Origin: Larus michahellis
Taxonomy: Eukaryota > Chordata > Aves > Charadriiformes > Laridae
Assembly: GCF_964199755.1 (NCBI RefSeq)
Contig: NC_133930.1
Coordinates: 57,937,962-58,001,961 of the forward strand
Length of the DNA: 64,000 bases
Direction of reading: 5' to 3'
Under the pieces are notes generated by a model that saw only the letters and a list, made by a program, of their open reading frames with translations, did not search any database and had not been told where the DNA came from. This document shows, piece by piece, positions 12,284-25,936 of the stretch. The position numbers were made by a program, and so were the translations under genes. Each line of letters starts with the position of its first letter. Position 1 is the first letter of the stretch.

Positions 12284-15121
12284 AATAATAAATTAGCCAA
12301 GGATTTTGGCATTATTCAATTTTTATCAATTGGATTAAAAAAAATAGCACAACATAATTGTAAGTTAGAATTGAAACAATCTCACTACAGAATAATGGAA
12401 AAATTAGCTAGCAGAATCTATGCTTTATCTCAGTACTGTGTTTGTCCCAATATCTGCAGAATGACTCCACTGGTAAAAAATAGTTCTGAAATTTGACCCA
12501 TGTTCAATTCAGAATGCAGGTGAAGAAATCAAGAGTGCCTTCAATTGTGTGTGTGAAATGTTTAATGTTCAATATGACATTAGCCAGATTAAAAACATTA
12601 ATTTTGGTACATCTGGATAGTACAGAAAGAGGGACAGCAACAGCTGCAAAAGTTTAAAATGTATTATGTACCGTAACTTTTTGTCCTGTATTTGTAAACT
12701 TTCTGCCTTTGGCCCTGACCTTTCCTTCCTGTGCATATTGTATAAACAAAAAACAAAATTCAAACTGCAGAACTCTCAGTGAATCATATTTGTATTTATA
12801 AATTATCTTAAAGGAATCTTCATTCAACCACCAAAAGAATATTATTTATCAAAAGAGTAACTTTTTTCCAGAAATATAAGGACTACCTTATGCAAAGTAT
12901 TAATGGCTAATACAACCATTTTAATGTAAAATTGTTGTCTAATTTCATTTCCTCAGTGGTAAAATCATTACATTATATAATGTTTTAAAGTGACCCTGGT
13001 TTCTTTGAGAAAAGTCATCCCTTTTCTTTGGAAACTTGAAAAAAAACAACTGAAAAAAATTTAATGAAATATCATCAGAAATATGGTTGAAGAGAAGATG
13101 TCAATACATGCAAAATGATTAGATTATGAAATCAAAGTTGCAGTTTTCACAGAGCACTGCTCAATTTTCAGATAATCTTACTAGGGAAGGCCTTTCTAGT
13201 GTCTTCTATATATTTAATAAAGCCTGCACTTCCGTATGAAGATACCATGGTAACCTTTCATAAATTGACAAGACTGTTTATTTGTATACAGTTGCCAAAT
13301 GCCTGACACGACTATACTTCATCAACCTATTGTCAGGGAATCAAGGAATGAGCGGAACGACAAGTGCTGCCTTCCAAAATGCCATATTCAGCATTCACCT
13401 GTTTGATTTGGTAAAACAAGAAAACACCTGCTTTCCTATTGGAACATGAAAATTGGCACATTAATATTCTACCTAAATATTGACAAATTAGCAAAGTAAT
13501 GCTGGCATACATGTTCTAAGAGAAGTAGGAATTTTGAAAAAAAAAATTTTTTGGTCTAATATCATATTTCTGAAGTGTATATTCCCCTTCACACAAAATA
13601 TGCTGTGTGTTATTTCCTGCCATATCTGTAATTAGAATTTAAAATTTAACAAGAGTATCCCCCAAATAATACGCAGAATATTTCCTTATACTTAACACAA
13701 GAACAAGCTACAGTGCCTATGGATGGACAGTTCTGTTACACATGATGGTGTATGTGTTCATCTGAGGAGCAGGAGTTGTAGGGTCAAGTAGAAAAACCCT
13801 GTATGAATCTTAAAAGAATCTTTTATGGAATTCATTGTCTGTGGCTCACAACTAGGCTCAGTTGATAGAAAATAAATCCAGGGAAATTCAATATAAGTGT
13901 CATTACTCAATTCTATTTCCAGTTTCTATTAAATACATTTCCGTACAAAAAAAAGAGCAACTAAATAAATAACCTCAGTGAAAACATTTAAACATGTCCG
14001 GTGAGAGGTGAAATATTTCAATCCGGAACTCTAAACCTCCTCATTAGCTTCCTTTTTTTTTTTTTTAATCTTTTTTTCCATGTACCAAACCACAAACTAA
14101 TGTTCAATGAGGGATTTCTTTTAGCAATCTACGTCTGTTCGGCATGGCTCTTAAACAAACTGCTTGACCTTAGTGGACCTGGACAAGTTTAGTGCTGAAT
14201 ACGCTCTTCAGTGCCTTGCTGAATAGCAAAGGAGATAAACACAGGCTTGCATGATTTGCTAAGTAAGTTGGGCGTCTAGCTATGTATATAATATAGCTAT
14301 TCAGTTGAATAGCTTTATTATACATCCATTTATTTCAATACAGTACAGGTCATTAAGCAGTTTTAAAAACTCAGTGGCCTCGAGGAGTACTGAAAACTAC
14401 AATCTGGGATCCAATACCTTTCAGATTGCTAAAACCTAAGACAAAGCCCAAGAAGAAAGACAGAAGCAAAACAAGACAAGAAATTTTAAACAGAATACTA
14501 GCAATAGCTTTAGGAGAAACAATCAGATAGGGAGTCACATTTTCTCTTGTAAATGAGACAAGACAGTGACAGAATGGAGGCAAATTCTCTTCTAAGGTGT
14601 GTCTTTGCTATGGGAGGTAGCTTGTCACACAAAGAACAACCTTGTGAGGTTTGTCATTACGGGGCCAACCAGGAGGACAAAAGTAATGAAGAATCAGCTA
14701 TCATTTCCATTACAAACCAAAAATATTTTTTTAAAAGATCATACCGTACAGGGAAGGAAGGAAAAACTACTGCTTACTGACAGAGCAAAGACACAAGAAG
14801 AAATACTGAGCAATGCAAAGAGACAAATTTAGATATTTTTGCATTTTGGCATTCTAGTTGAGAAGGATAACCAGATCTCACAATTAGAGGATGTGCAGAG
14901 ACAGCTGCAGGAAAGTATTTCTACTGCATTTCCTTCCAGGCCATTCTGCAAGATTAAGGAGTGCTTATGATATTAATTCCCTTTGACATAAATGGGTGAT
15001 GACAATAGACTGCAATGTGTGGGGGTGATGCTTGCCATATGTTTTTTGACACAGTTGAAGTAGCTATTTTTGAAGCTGGATAAAACAAATTTTACAATAT
15101 GACATGCGGGATAGAAATGAG

Positions 15122-15156
15122 CTATAGTTACACTAGAAGTCTATAGTTACACTAGA
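15122..15156. repeat. 16-bp direct duplication
   Basis: The 16-mer CTATAGTTACACTAGA occurs at 15122-15137 and again at 15141-15156 with three bases between. It is probably a replication-slippage or repair duplication, and no function is evident. Confidence 0.6.
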
Positions 15157-15202
15157 CCTCTTGGTCTAAATGAACTGTTTACAGAATGTTTTGAGAATAT
15201 GA

Positions 15203-15216
15203 ATTGGTTAACCAAT
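15203..15216. repeat. 14-bp perfect palindrome with facing CCAAT boxes
   Basis: ATTGGTTAACCAAT is its own reverse complement and so presents an ATTGG and a CCAAT box back to back. It lies in AT-rich upstream DNA away from any visible promoter. It may be chance or a factor-binding palindrome. Confidence 0.5.
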
Positions 15217-18200
15217 CAAAGCAGGAGGAAGTTGGTATCTGTTCTGCTGGAATTTTATGTACCTTTTATCAAGGGGGAAGAAAATCAAAAGAGTAGATTC
15301 TCTTTTGAACATTCCTACCATAATTTTCATCAGATTTTGTGCCACCAGTTTAGTTTTCCAGAATTTATAAAGGTACCTGATGATCACTTTTGCCACCAGC
15401 TGCCTCTGAATCTCACTATATAAAGTGAGATAATGCAAACATCACCTGGAAACCTAGTCTCTAACAGTGATTAGGGCCAGAAGCAAGCATAAGGAAATTC
15501 AGAGCAACGATTAATACACTGATTTGGGGAGAAATTCTTCCTAATCCTTGTTAGAGTTCACTCATACTTTGACAGAAACTATTAATATCTGCAAAATTTT
15601 CCTCTCCCTGAAAACTGCTCCTGTTTCTATTGGTCATTTCAATGACTAGTCCTTTCTTCCCCCCTATTTAAGTCTATAGCATCTGCATCAACAAGTTAAT
15701 TATGCTGTGTGTCATTACTTTTTAACTTAATTGATTGTCCCATCCCAGTAGAAAGATAGACTGTAGCTCCCTATTTTCCCTCTTCCATTGCTTTCCAGCA
15801 TTTTGCACATATGTACCAAGCCTCTTTATATTTGACCTCTCTAAAGAACCACAGCCTTTTTAGTCTATTTCTCCACTTCTAAGTACTTTTATTCCTCTAA
15901 AATTGGAAACCTTAATCTATTGCTGGGTTTTTTTTACGCAGACTATTCAGACTTGTCTGTATGATTTCAAATGGAGATGAGTTACCTATCGAATATGATT
16001 ATAGCATTTTACTGTGTTTTTATCCCTTTTTTAACTGCTGCTGCACTGTGGTAGGGGTTTTATTAAGCTTATGTTAACACAATTTAGATTTTTTTTATTT
16101 GAATCATTCATGTTTACTTAGAAGTACCATGTACATGCTACCTTTTCCACTGAATTTTCACCAACATGAAATTTCCTTAGCTGTCACAGGGACCATTCAT
16201 TCAGTCATTGTGAACTTACCCTAGGAGAAAAATTCAAAAATATTTTTAAGGATAAGAAGCAAAATGTTTGGATTCTACCCTATATAAAGACATGGGGCTA
16301 CATTGTATAAAACTCTGGTGTAATGATTTTCAGGGGTTAGTGATAAACTCTTTGAAAGGATGCATTTAAAGACTTCAAGAGCACATACAAAAATACACCA
16401 AGAAAAAGGAACACTTGACCACAGTATTTAGCATTGTTCAGGAATACAATAAATTATACAGCAACTTATCCTGCCAACATATCTTTAAAAAGCTACACAA
16501 AGGGCCTACAACTGATATCTGTAATGCAATCTGTAGTTCTAAGATAAGTTCTAAGACTGAAAGCAAGGGGAAAACAACTGCATTACTACAAACCTGTGTT
16601 TTCAGCTCCCACTACTTATAAGATTATAATGGATTTGACTGCCTTTGGTGTTAGTAATTTCCCAATGAATCTGTGGGTGGAACTAAAATGTGGAAATGAA
16701 AACTGAGAGGGTATTGTATGTTCAAAATATCCACCTCCACTCACACAGTAGATTTGATTCAAGCTGTCACCTTTCCATGCCTCAGTTTTCCCATTTGTAA
16801 AATGGTTCAAGTCAGAACATGGTCTTTTACCATTATTAAACTTCTTCTCCCCCCTTAGTTCCCTTGTATTCTCACATTAATTTCCTCTTCTGAAGATGAA
16901 AGGATAGAAATCATTATTAAAACTGCTTATGAGCAAGCTTACTTGATTCCCTCCCAATGGCCGTGCTCCTACGTGCTATCACTCCCAAGGCTGTACACAT
17001 GCTGGGACATGAGTCCCCTATGCAGCCATCCTCAGTGATGCGGTAAGGTCTATCTTCCTTGACCCATCACCCAGGATCTTATCCTTTGATGCCCACCGAA
17101 CATCATAAGCATCACAATTACGTATCATACCTTCCCAAGTATTTAAATATGAATTAATGTTAAATGAGTAAGAGAACATACTGGTGACATATGGGAGAAG
17201 TAATGTAATCTTCCTTTCCCATAACCTTAACTCCCTGGACACGTAAACTCTATAAACTCATAAAGCAACATGAAAAAATGTATAATGAGTGGATAAATAA
17301 TATTTTATGCTGCTGGCATATGGGAGATGTTTAGTTTGTCATATCAGCAGTGGGTATAAGGATTTCCTTTAAAACAATTAGACTTCACCCTCCAGTCTTA
17401 ACTACTCAGTTTTAAGCAGTTATTTTACTCTATTTTGTCGAATACCTTTATGGCACCAACCAGCAAGAGCCTGGAGTGAAATTATGTTTAGATTTCTACC
17501 CATCTTAAATAGCATCCTAGAATTAATTAGTACCCATGTTCCTGGCATAAATTTGGTAGTATAAAGGAATGAAAAATTCTTGCATTGCAGGAACACGTAG
17601 AACACATGAATCTCTTTGGCAGTGCCTACTCGGGTTCCCACTCTTGTTAAAATGCATGTTAGAACTTCTGTTGATGAGTGGTAGATCTCAAATCTAATTC
17701 AATTTGACTTAACGAAGATCGGCATACAAGACTTGGCAAGTTTAAGCTGCTGGACTGCTACATATAAGAATGATTCCACATGCAAAGAAAGTATCATTGA
17801 GACATGAATGGGATCAAATAACATCAGGCAGTAACCATGAAAAACTCCGTAAGAAACACTCAAGCTAGTAGTTACACATTACAGGCAAATCATGACAGTT
17901 TGGAACGTGAGAGGTAATAAAATCATTTGAACAGCCATGGTCAAAAAACAGTAAAATAAGTCTATACAAACCTGTCAGCATCACTTGGACTACAGAGGCT
18001 GTGAATGCAAAATGTCATCCTGTTGATTTCTGTACTTTCCATTAGTTCTGAATTATTGTTTACAAGTATAACCTTACTTTGGAATACTAGGATTTTCTTG
18101 TTTTCCTTTTTTGAGAATACTGCATTATAATCATCCAGATGTACAACAGCTGATCAATATTTAAATCATGTATTTGGCTTATTTTTGATCTGATAAAATA

Positions 18201-18219
18201 CAAATCAAATCATTTCAGA

Positions 18220-18985
18220 CAAAGGGGCATTGCTGCCCACGGCTGGGGGACATGCTGTGGGTACAGGGGAAGAGCAGCTTAGGGTCCCATAGGATTTATT
18301 ATGGGATGTCTGGGGAGGAACCAAGGGTGGGAAAAGGGGGTTGAGGTCATCTGAGGAGGACCAGGAGTGTGAAAATCAGGGGCAAAGGGGCAAAAAGGGC
18401 CAGTGGCCAGTAAGTAGTTGGCTGTTGGGTACGCTGTCAGCCATGCCCTGCGCCTGGGCAGCACAGCCTGTCCCAGATCCTGGCTAGAGTCCTTCTGTCC
18501 TGAGTGGTGGCTCTATGTGTGCATGTGTGCGTGCACACATGTGTGCGTGTGCGTGTGTGAGCACACGTGTGCAGCACTCTGTTGCAGCAGTTGCTGTGGG
18601 GTTGCAGCCCTGGAGGCTTTATGTCCTGGTGCCAGCAACTGGGGAGACTGGGACCCCAGGGCAGCTGCTGGTCAGGCTGAGGGTCTGAGCCGGCTGCCAG
18701 AGGGACCCACCTTATCCACAAATGTCTTTGTGTTGTCACTCGTGGAGCCCCATCCTGCTCTGCTGGAGAGAGGAGCAGGATGAGACCCTTGGTGCTGCCT
18801 GTGTCCATGCGAGTGTTCTGTGTGTCTGTCTGATCCGTGTGTCCAGACACATGTATAGGTACATACGTGGTGTACACGTGTGCTCTGTGTGCGTCTGCCT
18901 GCTGGGAACGTGTCTCCAGCCTCGCTGCTGGTTGGAGCTGGGGACACGGAGCTGAGCAGCCTTCCCTCTCCCAGGCCCTTGGATC
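18220..18985. other. GC-rich block of unknown origin with TG/CA alternation
   Basis: This stretch is markedly richer in G and C than its AT-rich surroundings and has sharp edges. It contains two clusters of alternating purine-pyrimidine (about 18510-18570 and 18815-18895, mixed TGTG, GCGTG and CACACGTGTG). Open frames up to 189 codons on the minus strand (18437-19006) and 121 on the plus strand arise from this composition, are low-complexity (Thr/His or Cys/Val runs) and show no recognisable domain, so no gene is called. Candidate identities are an unclassified LTR or a diverged minisatellite. Confidence 0.5.
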
Positions 18986-19967
18986 TGGCAGGATATATTT
19001 GCTCACATATTTTGTTTCCTACACTTTTTTTTAACTTCTGTCACTTCACCAACCAGTCGCTCAACAGTAACTACAAACAGTGCTGGGATATTTCTTGAAA
19101 TTATTAGATGGTTTCCCATAAGAAAAGCTCAGAAAAAAATATTCTAAAATAATATATTATAATAAGGCAGAACAAAACCTAAAAGTTCTCCAAACACCGA
19201 ATGAAGTAGGCAAGGTGAAAAAAACAAAAGCATGACTGCAGCAAAAATGATTGGTAACTTCCAGTCAATTTTGATAATGAGGGTTTATAGAACATGAAAA
19301 AAAGAATGGACTGACTGTCATAATACAAGGAGAATTAAATGAAAAGAACTAAAAATTAATTGTATGAGTAGAATGTGGTCAGCTGGCTTGAGCTTCTGGA
19401 AATATAGACATCTTCTCTGTGGGCACTGGTGGGCTGCTGGCCAATCCACTTCCTTAGGCTTCTTTACTTAGTGAATGTCTACTCCAAATCAGAAGCTAAT
19501 GAATGGGATACAAAGGTATGGAAGTTATTTTACCTTCAAGAAACATGATTAAGCAACAAAAAAAGCCACGTCACTTTGAAAAGGAAAAATGAGAAACAGA
19601 AATCACTTAGATACACCCCTGAAGAGTAAACCAGGTCCTTATCCCTGTATTCTGTCTATCTCATCTCTATATCCAGAGAACAATCTCCAGAAGTTTAATG
19701 TTTGAGACAACTTCTTGCACACAGTTCTAAAGAGCAAAGAGATGAACAGAAGGAACAAAATCATGCAAAATGGACTTAGCTCCTGTAGAGGTGTTCTGGA
19801 AGGAAGTAGCAGAACAGGTTCCCAGCTCATGGAGAAATTAAACAGGAGGATCTCTGGTGAGAGAGACTGTGTGAGCTGTGTCCTGAGCTACTTGGCTGCA
19901 ATCTGCATGCAAGGTTGGAATTAAAATTAGTACTCTGTGATACAGACTGAACAGTTACTGAGCAGTG

Positions 19968-20166
19968 ATGAAATCCTTTCCTGTGAGGGTGGTGAGACAC
20001 TGGCACAGGTTGCCCAGAGAAATTGTGGATGCCCCATCCCTGGAAGCTGGCTGGGTTGGATGGGGCTTTGAGTAACCTGGTGTAGTGGGAGGTGTCCTTG
20101 CCCATGGCAGGGGGGTTGGAACTAGATGATCTTTAAGGTCCCTTCCAACCCAAACCCTTCTTTGTG
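19968..20166 (+). mobile_element. CR1 LINE 3' end fragment
   Basis: The segment matches the familiar avian CR1 3' region: GTGAGGGTGGTGAGACACTG, GTTGCCCAGAGAAATTGTGG, GGTTGGATGGGGCTTTGAG and the terminal GATGATCTTTAAGGTCCCTT. It is in + orientation, 5'-truncated, with a small internal deletion where the usual GTTCAAGGCCAG is expected. The final octamer tail is degraded. It is an old non-autonomous insertion. Confidence 0.93.
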
Positions 20167-20169
20167 TTG

Positions 20170-22120
20170 GTCTGTCCACTTTAACATTTCAACAGCGCCT
20201 CAGTGCTACCCTACAGCTTCATCTACTATAAAATTCCTTAGAGACTGAGACACGTAGAAATGACTAAAACTAGAAACATAACAAAAAAATTCAGGAAGAG
20301 TATAATTTCGGTTTGAAGATACATTGGACTGCAAAAAAGCCCATTTGTTTTTTTGTTTATGTTTCCAGAATTGTTGCAATATGTTCATCTATATTCTCAA
20401 GATATTCTTGACGAACTGCCTCTAACCACAGCAGTTTAAGGTAACAATATCCATCTCCCCTTCTGCCTAACACATGTACATACAGACTCGATTTTCAAAT
20501 ACTGGGCAAAAAGAGAATGAGTCAGATGTTAAGTGCTCTGAATGATATGTGATAATTGAAGTCTATAATTATAAGGTCTTCACATTTAATCTCACTTGGT
20601 CACATGTAGACCTTGGCAATGGTTTCTAGAGCCCGTGGGGCTTTGCTGGTCTTGACTGGACTGATACAGGCACAGGATAAAAGGCAGTCTCTTCCATACT
20701 TACACAACCAGAACTTTAAAGATAAACCAGCACCCTAAAAGTAGACATGGAAACTCACAAACTCAGGGCAGGCAGCAGGTGCTCAGTCTCCTTCCTCCAG
20801 CTACCAAAAAAGCACAGCATCTTGCAAAAATTTCCATTTCTGGATGGAGATGAGATATAGCCTCCGCCTCACTCCTAGAGTAAGTATATTGCTAACATAG
20901 TATTAAAAACCGAAGTCCTTTGAAGAAGCTATCCAAAACCTATCTTGCGTGTCAGTCTTCAACCTGATAATGTTAGAAATACTCAAATACTAGAAATAAC
21001 TAGACTCACTATGAAGGTACTCTTGTTACCACCCAGTCAATAAAAACAAGGCAGTGTTGTGTTAGGGCAGTGGAATTTTGAAGACACACACAGACACATC
21101 AAAAGCATGGTCAGAACAAGAAAGGCCCCTGAAACAGATTGTTCCACCAGCACATCCGGCTGCCAGCAAACGGGTTTAATTTCTGAGTGACTTAATCATA
21201 GGATTTATCTGGCAACCTTTCAGAAGTGTTGCTGCAATTACCTTTTTTTCTTGTAAGCTAGGATTAGTATAATACAAATACAGGTACGACACCACATGAC
21301 AATACAGTATTTGTTAGGGGTTCATCCAGATTTCTGAGAAAAGAAAGACAGTATTACTTAAACACTGATTTGGATGAACACCTGTAGTAATTATAAAGAA
21401 CACAATGAACAGCACAGTAGTAGAATACAAATATTAACTGTGCCTCTATTTGTTATCAAACAGGAAGGAAAAAAGAAGGAAGGAAGGAAAGAATAAAAAA
21501 GAAGAAACAAAGTGAGGAAAAGAAGGAAAGAAGAATCAGGCCAATTCCCAGTGCTGACTGGGAAAATGTGACATGGGATCACGATGCAGAAACAACACTT
21601 CTAGATGCTAACAATGACCATATCAAGGAGTAACGAGGTAAGTGGTAAACAAGAGGGGAAAAAACCCTCATTATGGTTTAAGCAGTGCACACACAGCACC
21701 TGTTCCAAAATTTTAGCACTGAAGAACTGCTTTGCAACAGTGACAATAGCTTGCCCTGCAGAAATAAAAGGTATGTAAACCCCCCAAATCCACCAGATCT
21801 ATGCTGAACAACAAAAAATTACAAAATGAGTAAGCTGGTCAATGACAAAGCTGGAGAGGAGACCAAAAAGAGTTAGGTTCTTACAGGTGCTGACTGCTAA
21901 AAAATATAATTTTGGAGAGACAGAAAATTTATACCCCCAATCAACAGTGACTTGAGAAAAGTTGAGACGAAGCTGGTACCACTAAACAGCAGGAATAAGG
22001 CAAGTTACTAGAAGAAAGAAGTAATCCTTTGAAAAGCTGAAGTTGTTTCTAAATATATTAAATACAAAACAAAACAGATAATTAAGCATTACTGCCTGAA
22101 CAGAATATGCAGAAAAAAAT
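20170..22120. other. Intergenic DNA between LINE fragments
   Basis: AT-rich sequence with the polypurine tract at 21462-21540. The last 300 bases may already be part of the old LINE that is clear from about 22120. Confidence 0.5.
21462..21540. repeat. Polypurine GGAA/GAAA-rich tract
   Basis: About 75 nearly pure purines with GGAAGGAAGGAAAG units. It is an interrupted microsatellite. Clustered GGAA can bind ETS factors in some contexts, but there is no direct sign of function here. Confidence 0.75.
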
Positions 22121-23440
22121 AAAAAATGAGTAAGAAATCATCCCTGACATGTATCCGGAACAGCAAGCCTATCAACAGTCTAAGGCCAATGGATAATGAA
22201 GATATAAAAAGAGCACTCAGAGAAGATAAGGCCCTATCAGGCAGGCAAAATGAGTTCTTGTCATCTGCCTGCACTGTGGAAGAAGCAGGAGATGTTCCCC
22301 TGCTGGAGCTCTTCTTTGCAAGGCATGAATAGGAGAGATCTGCCCAAACAGTAACAAGGCAACAGGTCCAAATGGCACTCAGCCCTAAGCTCTGGAGGAG
22401 TGCAAAGATGAAACCGCTCAATTATTAACTCTGATGCACAGCATCTTAAAACCAGCTTTGGGCCTGAGGACATGAACTTTGAAAATGAGATAACTATTTT
22501 TAATGATTTGAAGGGAGATCTGTGGATCTACAGGCTTATAAGTCTGATGCCTGTCATCAGACAAATCACGAGATACTGTAACAAAGCACAGAATCAGGGG
22601 ACACATGGGCAAATACGATTTTTGGAGTGTTAGCACAGCTCTTGTACACTGGAAATATACCAGGGTTTTCTGAAGGCAATCACAAGCAAGTAGTTAAGAT
22701 TTAGCTGAAACTATTTACATGGTTTTCTGAAATAATTTTGACAAGGTCTTTTGCCAAAGGCTTTTAAGCAAACTAAGGATCAATGAAATACGAGGGAAGG
22801 TCCGTGTTTTGATAAATAGCTGGTTTAAACACAGGAAATAGTTCTAAGTGGTGTGTTCACACACTAAAAGGAGATCCACAGTACACTCACAAGCTGAACG
22901 CTGTGTGCACATCTCAAAAAGGATCTGTTAGAACCAGAGAGGAGCAAGGATATGCGGAACAGTGTCCGCAGGAGCAAGGACTTAACTAGAATTCTGCTTG
23001 GAAAAAAGGCAAACAGGACAGAGATGTAGTCAAGGTCTAAATGTCCATGATAATCATAACACCACAAAGTGGATGCATTTTCCAGTGTTTTGTATTGAAT
23101 ATCAAATGAGCACTACAGAGTATCCAGTGAAGCTGGCAAACGGCAAATTCAAAGTAGAAAAAGGAAGCAGTTCTTCACACCATGGGGAAGTCCCTGCCAC
23201 AGGACACGGGGGAAACTGCATAACGCCAGGAGGAAACCAAACAAGTCCATGGAAGAGAAAGCCCCTCTCGCTTGCTTAGCCAGGTCCTAACGGCAAAGTG
23301 TTGGAGGCTGGGAAAGTACTGGTATGACCTGTGCTTGCCCTGTTCTTACGTGGTCTTTCCTTTGTGGCCACTGCTACAGGCTGGGTACTGGACTAACTGA
23401 ACGCTTCGTTTGACCCAGGACAGCTGTTCTGTTCTGATCT
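22120..23440 (+). mobile_element. Degenerate old LINE remnant (CR1/L3-like reverse-transcriptase and 3' region)
   Basis: Read along the + strand, this block keeps the order of landmarks of old sauropsid CR1/L3-type elements. A degraded stretch recalling 'ACAGGCTTATAAGTCTGA' (around 22530) is followed by TTGACAAGGTCTTTTGCCAA with CTTTTAAGCAAACTAAGGAT (22736-22780), which is the DKV...RLLSKLR part of the RT domain. Next come AGCTGGTTTAAACACAGGAA, then a 3' portion with AGCAGTTCTTCACACCATGG, and finally GGTACTGGACTAA...TTTGACCCAGGA near 23390-23420. All frames are broken. Many small indels make the boundaries uncertain, and the element may extend upstream to about 21.8 kb. Divergence is clearly higher than in the other CR1 copies here, implying an older insertion. 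Confidence 0.75.
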
Positions 23441-25936
23441 TCTTAGGTGGAGTTTCATACATGTTAAACTCATTTTACCAGTGCTGGCAGCCATTCTCAC
23501 AGACCCTTCTGATGCCCTGCCGTGCCAAAAGGATATGTCTGGTGACGAAAGATACCGCTAATAAGTCAGCCATCGAGCCAACTGCATCTGATATTTTCTC
23601 CAGTAAGTATACATAAATATTAGTGTGTAAAGTGTAAATAAATATTAATCAAATGTATTGAAGTTTTGAAACTTCAAAATTTAAATTTAGAAAACCAAAT
23701 TTAGAATTTTCAGTAGTGCTTTTGCATCTTTGACAGGACATTGAAACCCTCCACAACTCCTCCTTCCACACTTTGTAAAGAAAAAAAAAATTGTTATCGT
23801 TCTGTGGTAAACAATTTTAGCTAGAGTAATTTATTACTCACTTTTATTTAATATGTTATGTTTTTGATTTGCTCACTAATGACACCCAGATTCTACTGTG
23901 TTAATGTTTTAAGTAGTGGTAAGTCAGAAACCAGTTAACTAATTAAGAGCTTACAGTGAATATTCTTTTTGGTGTTTTTTTGTTCTTCAACATGTAGTTT
24001 TCAGTACCAATGGCATTTTACCTGGCAGTTAATGGGAGTTTGTGTGCCTTTTGTCTCCTTGACTGTTACAGATTCTCTTACCCTTCTCACATGAAGGCCA
24101 TGTGAAGTCCCAGGACCTTTATGAAGACTTGGTTCATCTTCCTCTTATTCTTGTCAGTTTTCCATACAGTAGTATTTCTTAATCTCCCTGGTGCTTTTGG
24201 TTCTGAGAGGTGTACACTTTTCTCATCCATCTTCTTCTTATTCTTGGGTCCTCTATTTCCTTGTCTTTCATGGGGACTGTGGTAGCAGCCTCAATTCTTT
24301 GCTTTCTTCAAAGCCAGTATTTAGCATTATCTCACATTACATTAGATGGACGCACATCACAAAGTTTACTTGCTATGAATGCTAAACCTTGTCTTTTTCT
24401 TTCACTTCCGTAAGGTTTCGCCTTGTGTGGAATCATGTGCCCCTACTGTCTTTCCACTAGGATGATAGACTCTTCTCTCTTAGGGCTTCTCTATGCCCCA
24501 TTTTCTTCCTATTAGTATATTCTTCCCATGCAGTTCCCTCTTCCTTTTTCTAAGAAGGAACCTCTTCTTGAAGTCTGAAGTGCAAGGATACTCCATCTGC
24601 CACCTCGGTATGAGCAAGGCCAATCCAATCACTGAGTCTGGGAATGCAGAACTGCACCACACGTTAAATGTTTGAGCATTGCATTCAAGTAACATAAACA
24701 AAGACAAAAGAAGAACTGACATGAGGCAGTGTGGGCTCCACAGGTGTAGCCAATACCTATCAAGCTGTACATATCGAATGCTGTTTGATTTAAAATGCTG
24801 TTTTGATTTAAAATAGTACAATCCCATCATCACCAACTGTATCATGAGTATGGGATTTCACAAGCTGCTTCACTCCTCTTTCCTGTTATTACTTATCTAT
24901 GCAGGAAATGCACAGAAATAACCATTTTCAAATCTGTTGGTGGTGGACCATACTCAAAATGTATGGTGGTGGATTTTCTTTCGGCATCATTTGCCATTCT
25001 AGTGCTGTTTGCTTTCAATTCTGAACCACAGTCCTTTATTCTGAGTTGTTCTCTTTATAATCCACTGTTTTTCAAGTCCTTACTCCCTGACAAAAGTAAA
25101 AATTTTGCCGTGGTTTAATATTTTATTTTCCAGTTCACTCACAGATTTTTACTCTTTACACTCTAAAAATTTGCTGAATCATATCTTTTTTGATTTGTTA
25201 CTCTTGGGAGTTTTGGAGTCCATCAAGGAATTTCTCAAACAACTTTGAAGTATATGATTTTTGTTCTAGAACAGTGTTTGAACAGGATCCCTGTACCCAC
25301 CTTTTCAATCTACTAAAGTGTCCTCAGCTTTTTTACGCATGTACACATCCATTAAAATTGAAGTACTTCTTCCTTAACTGTTAAAAAAAAGCAAGCTTTG
25401 TTTTATAATTCCAGTCCTCTTCTGTTGGATTATGTCACCAAGTTTGTTGTTAATTTAAATAATAGAGATGTGGTGAGCAAAAGAATGGATGTTGGCGCTG
25501 AGAGTTTGCTAGACAGAGGGGAAAAATACACAAAATTGTACATCATTAGGAAAAAAGATTTGGAACAAAGAAGTACCAACCAAAAATGTTTTTGAAATAA
25601 AGAGATGCCATTGCTTGAAAGGACTTACTTAAGTGAATGTTTTCTTGATGCTTTTTAGCAACTCAGTAAGATAAAACTGTTTTGGCAACTGTTGCCCAAC
25701 TCTCCTGCTATTCTGTGAACTACTACCTTCAAGTATAAAGACAATAAAAATACATCATGGAAAATTGTTGGTGGATCCCTTTCTAATTTCTTACTACGGA
25801 AGCAGAAGGATTTTACTGATGTCTGAGGTTTCTTTTTCACAGCCTCAGAACTAACCTCCCATACTTTAATGGATTATCCAGACACCTATGCTCCACTGAG
25901 AGGGGAGGCAAGAATGACTGCATTTTTTAAATTAAA
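23440..25936. other. Intergenic DNA upstream of the last CR1
   Basis: Pyrimidine-rich in 24050-24560, with no recognised repeat and no credible gene. The longest open frame (minus strand 24480-24845, 121 codons) shows no known domain. Confidence 0.55.

Larger units (their letters stand above)
11580..18220. other. AT-rich intergenic DNA
   Basis: No coding or repeat element recognised beyond the T-rich tract at 12226 and the short duplication and palindrome at 15122-15216. Open frames do not exceed about 95 codons and read as low-complexity translations. Confidence 0.6.

Noticed and set aside
18437..19006. 189-codon minus-strand frame
   Set aside because: It runs through alternating TG/CA repeats, giving Thr-His-Cys low-complexity protein without homology, and it lies in an unclassified repeat-like block.
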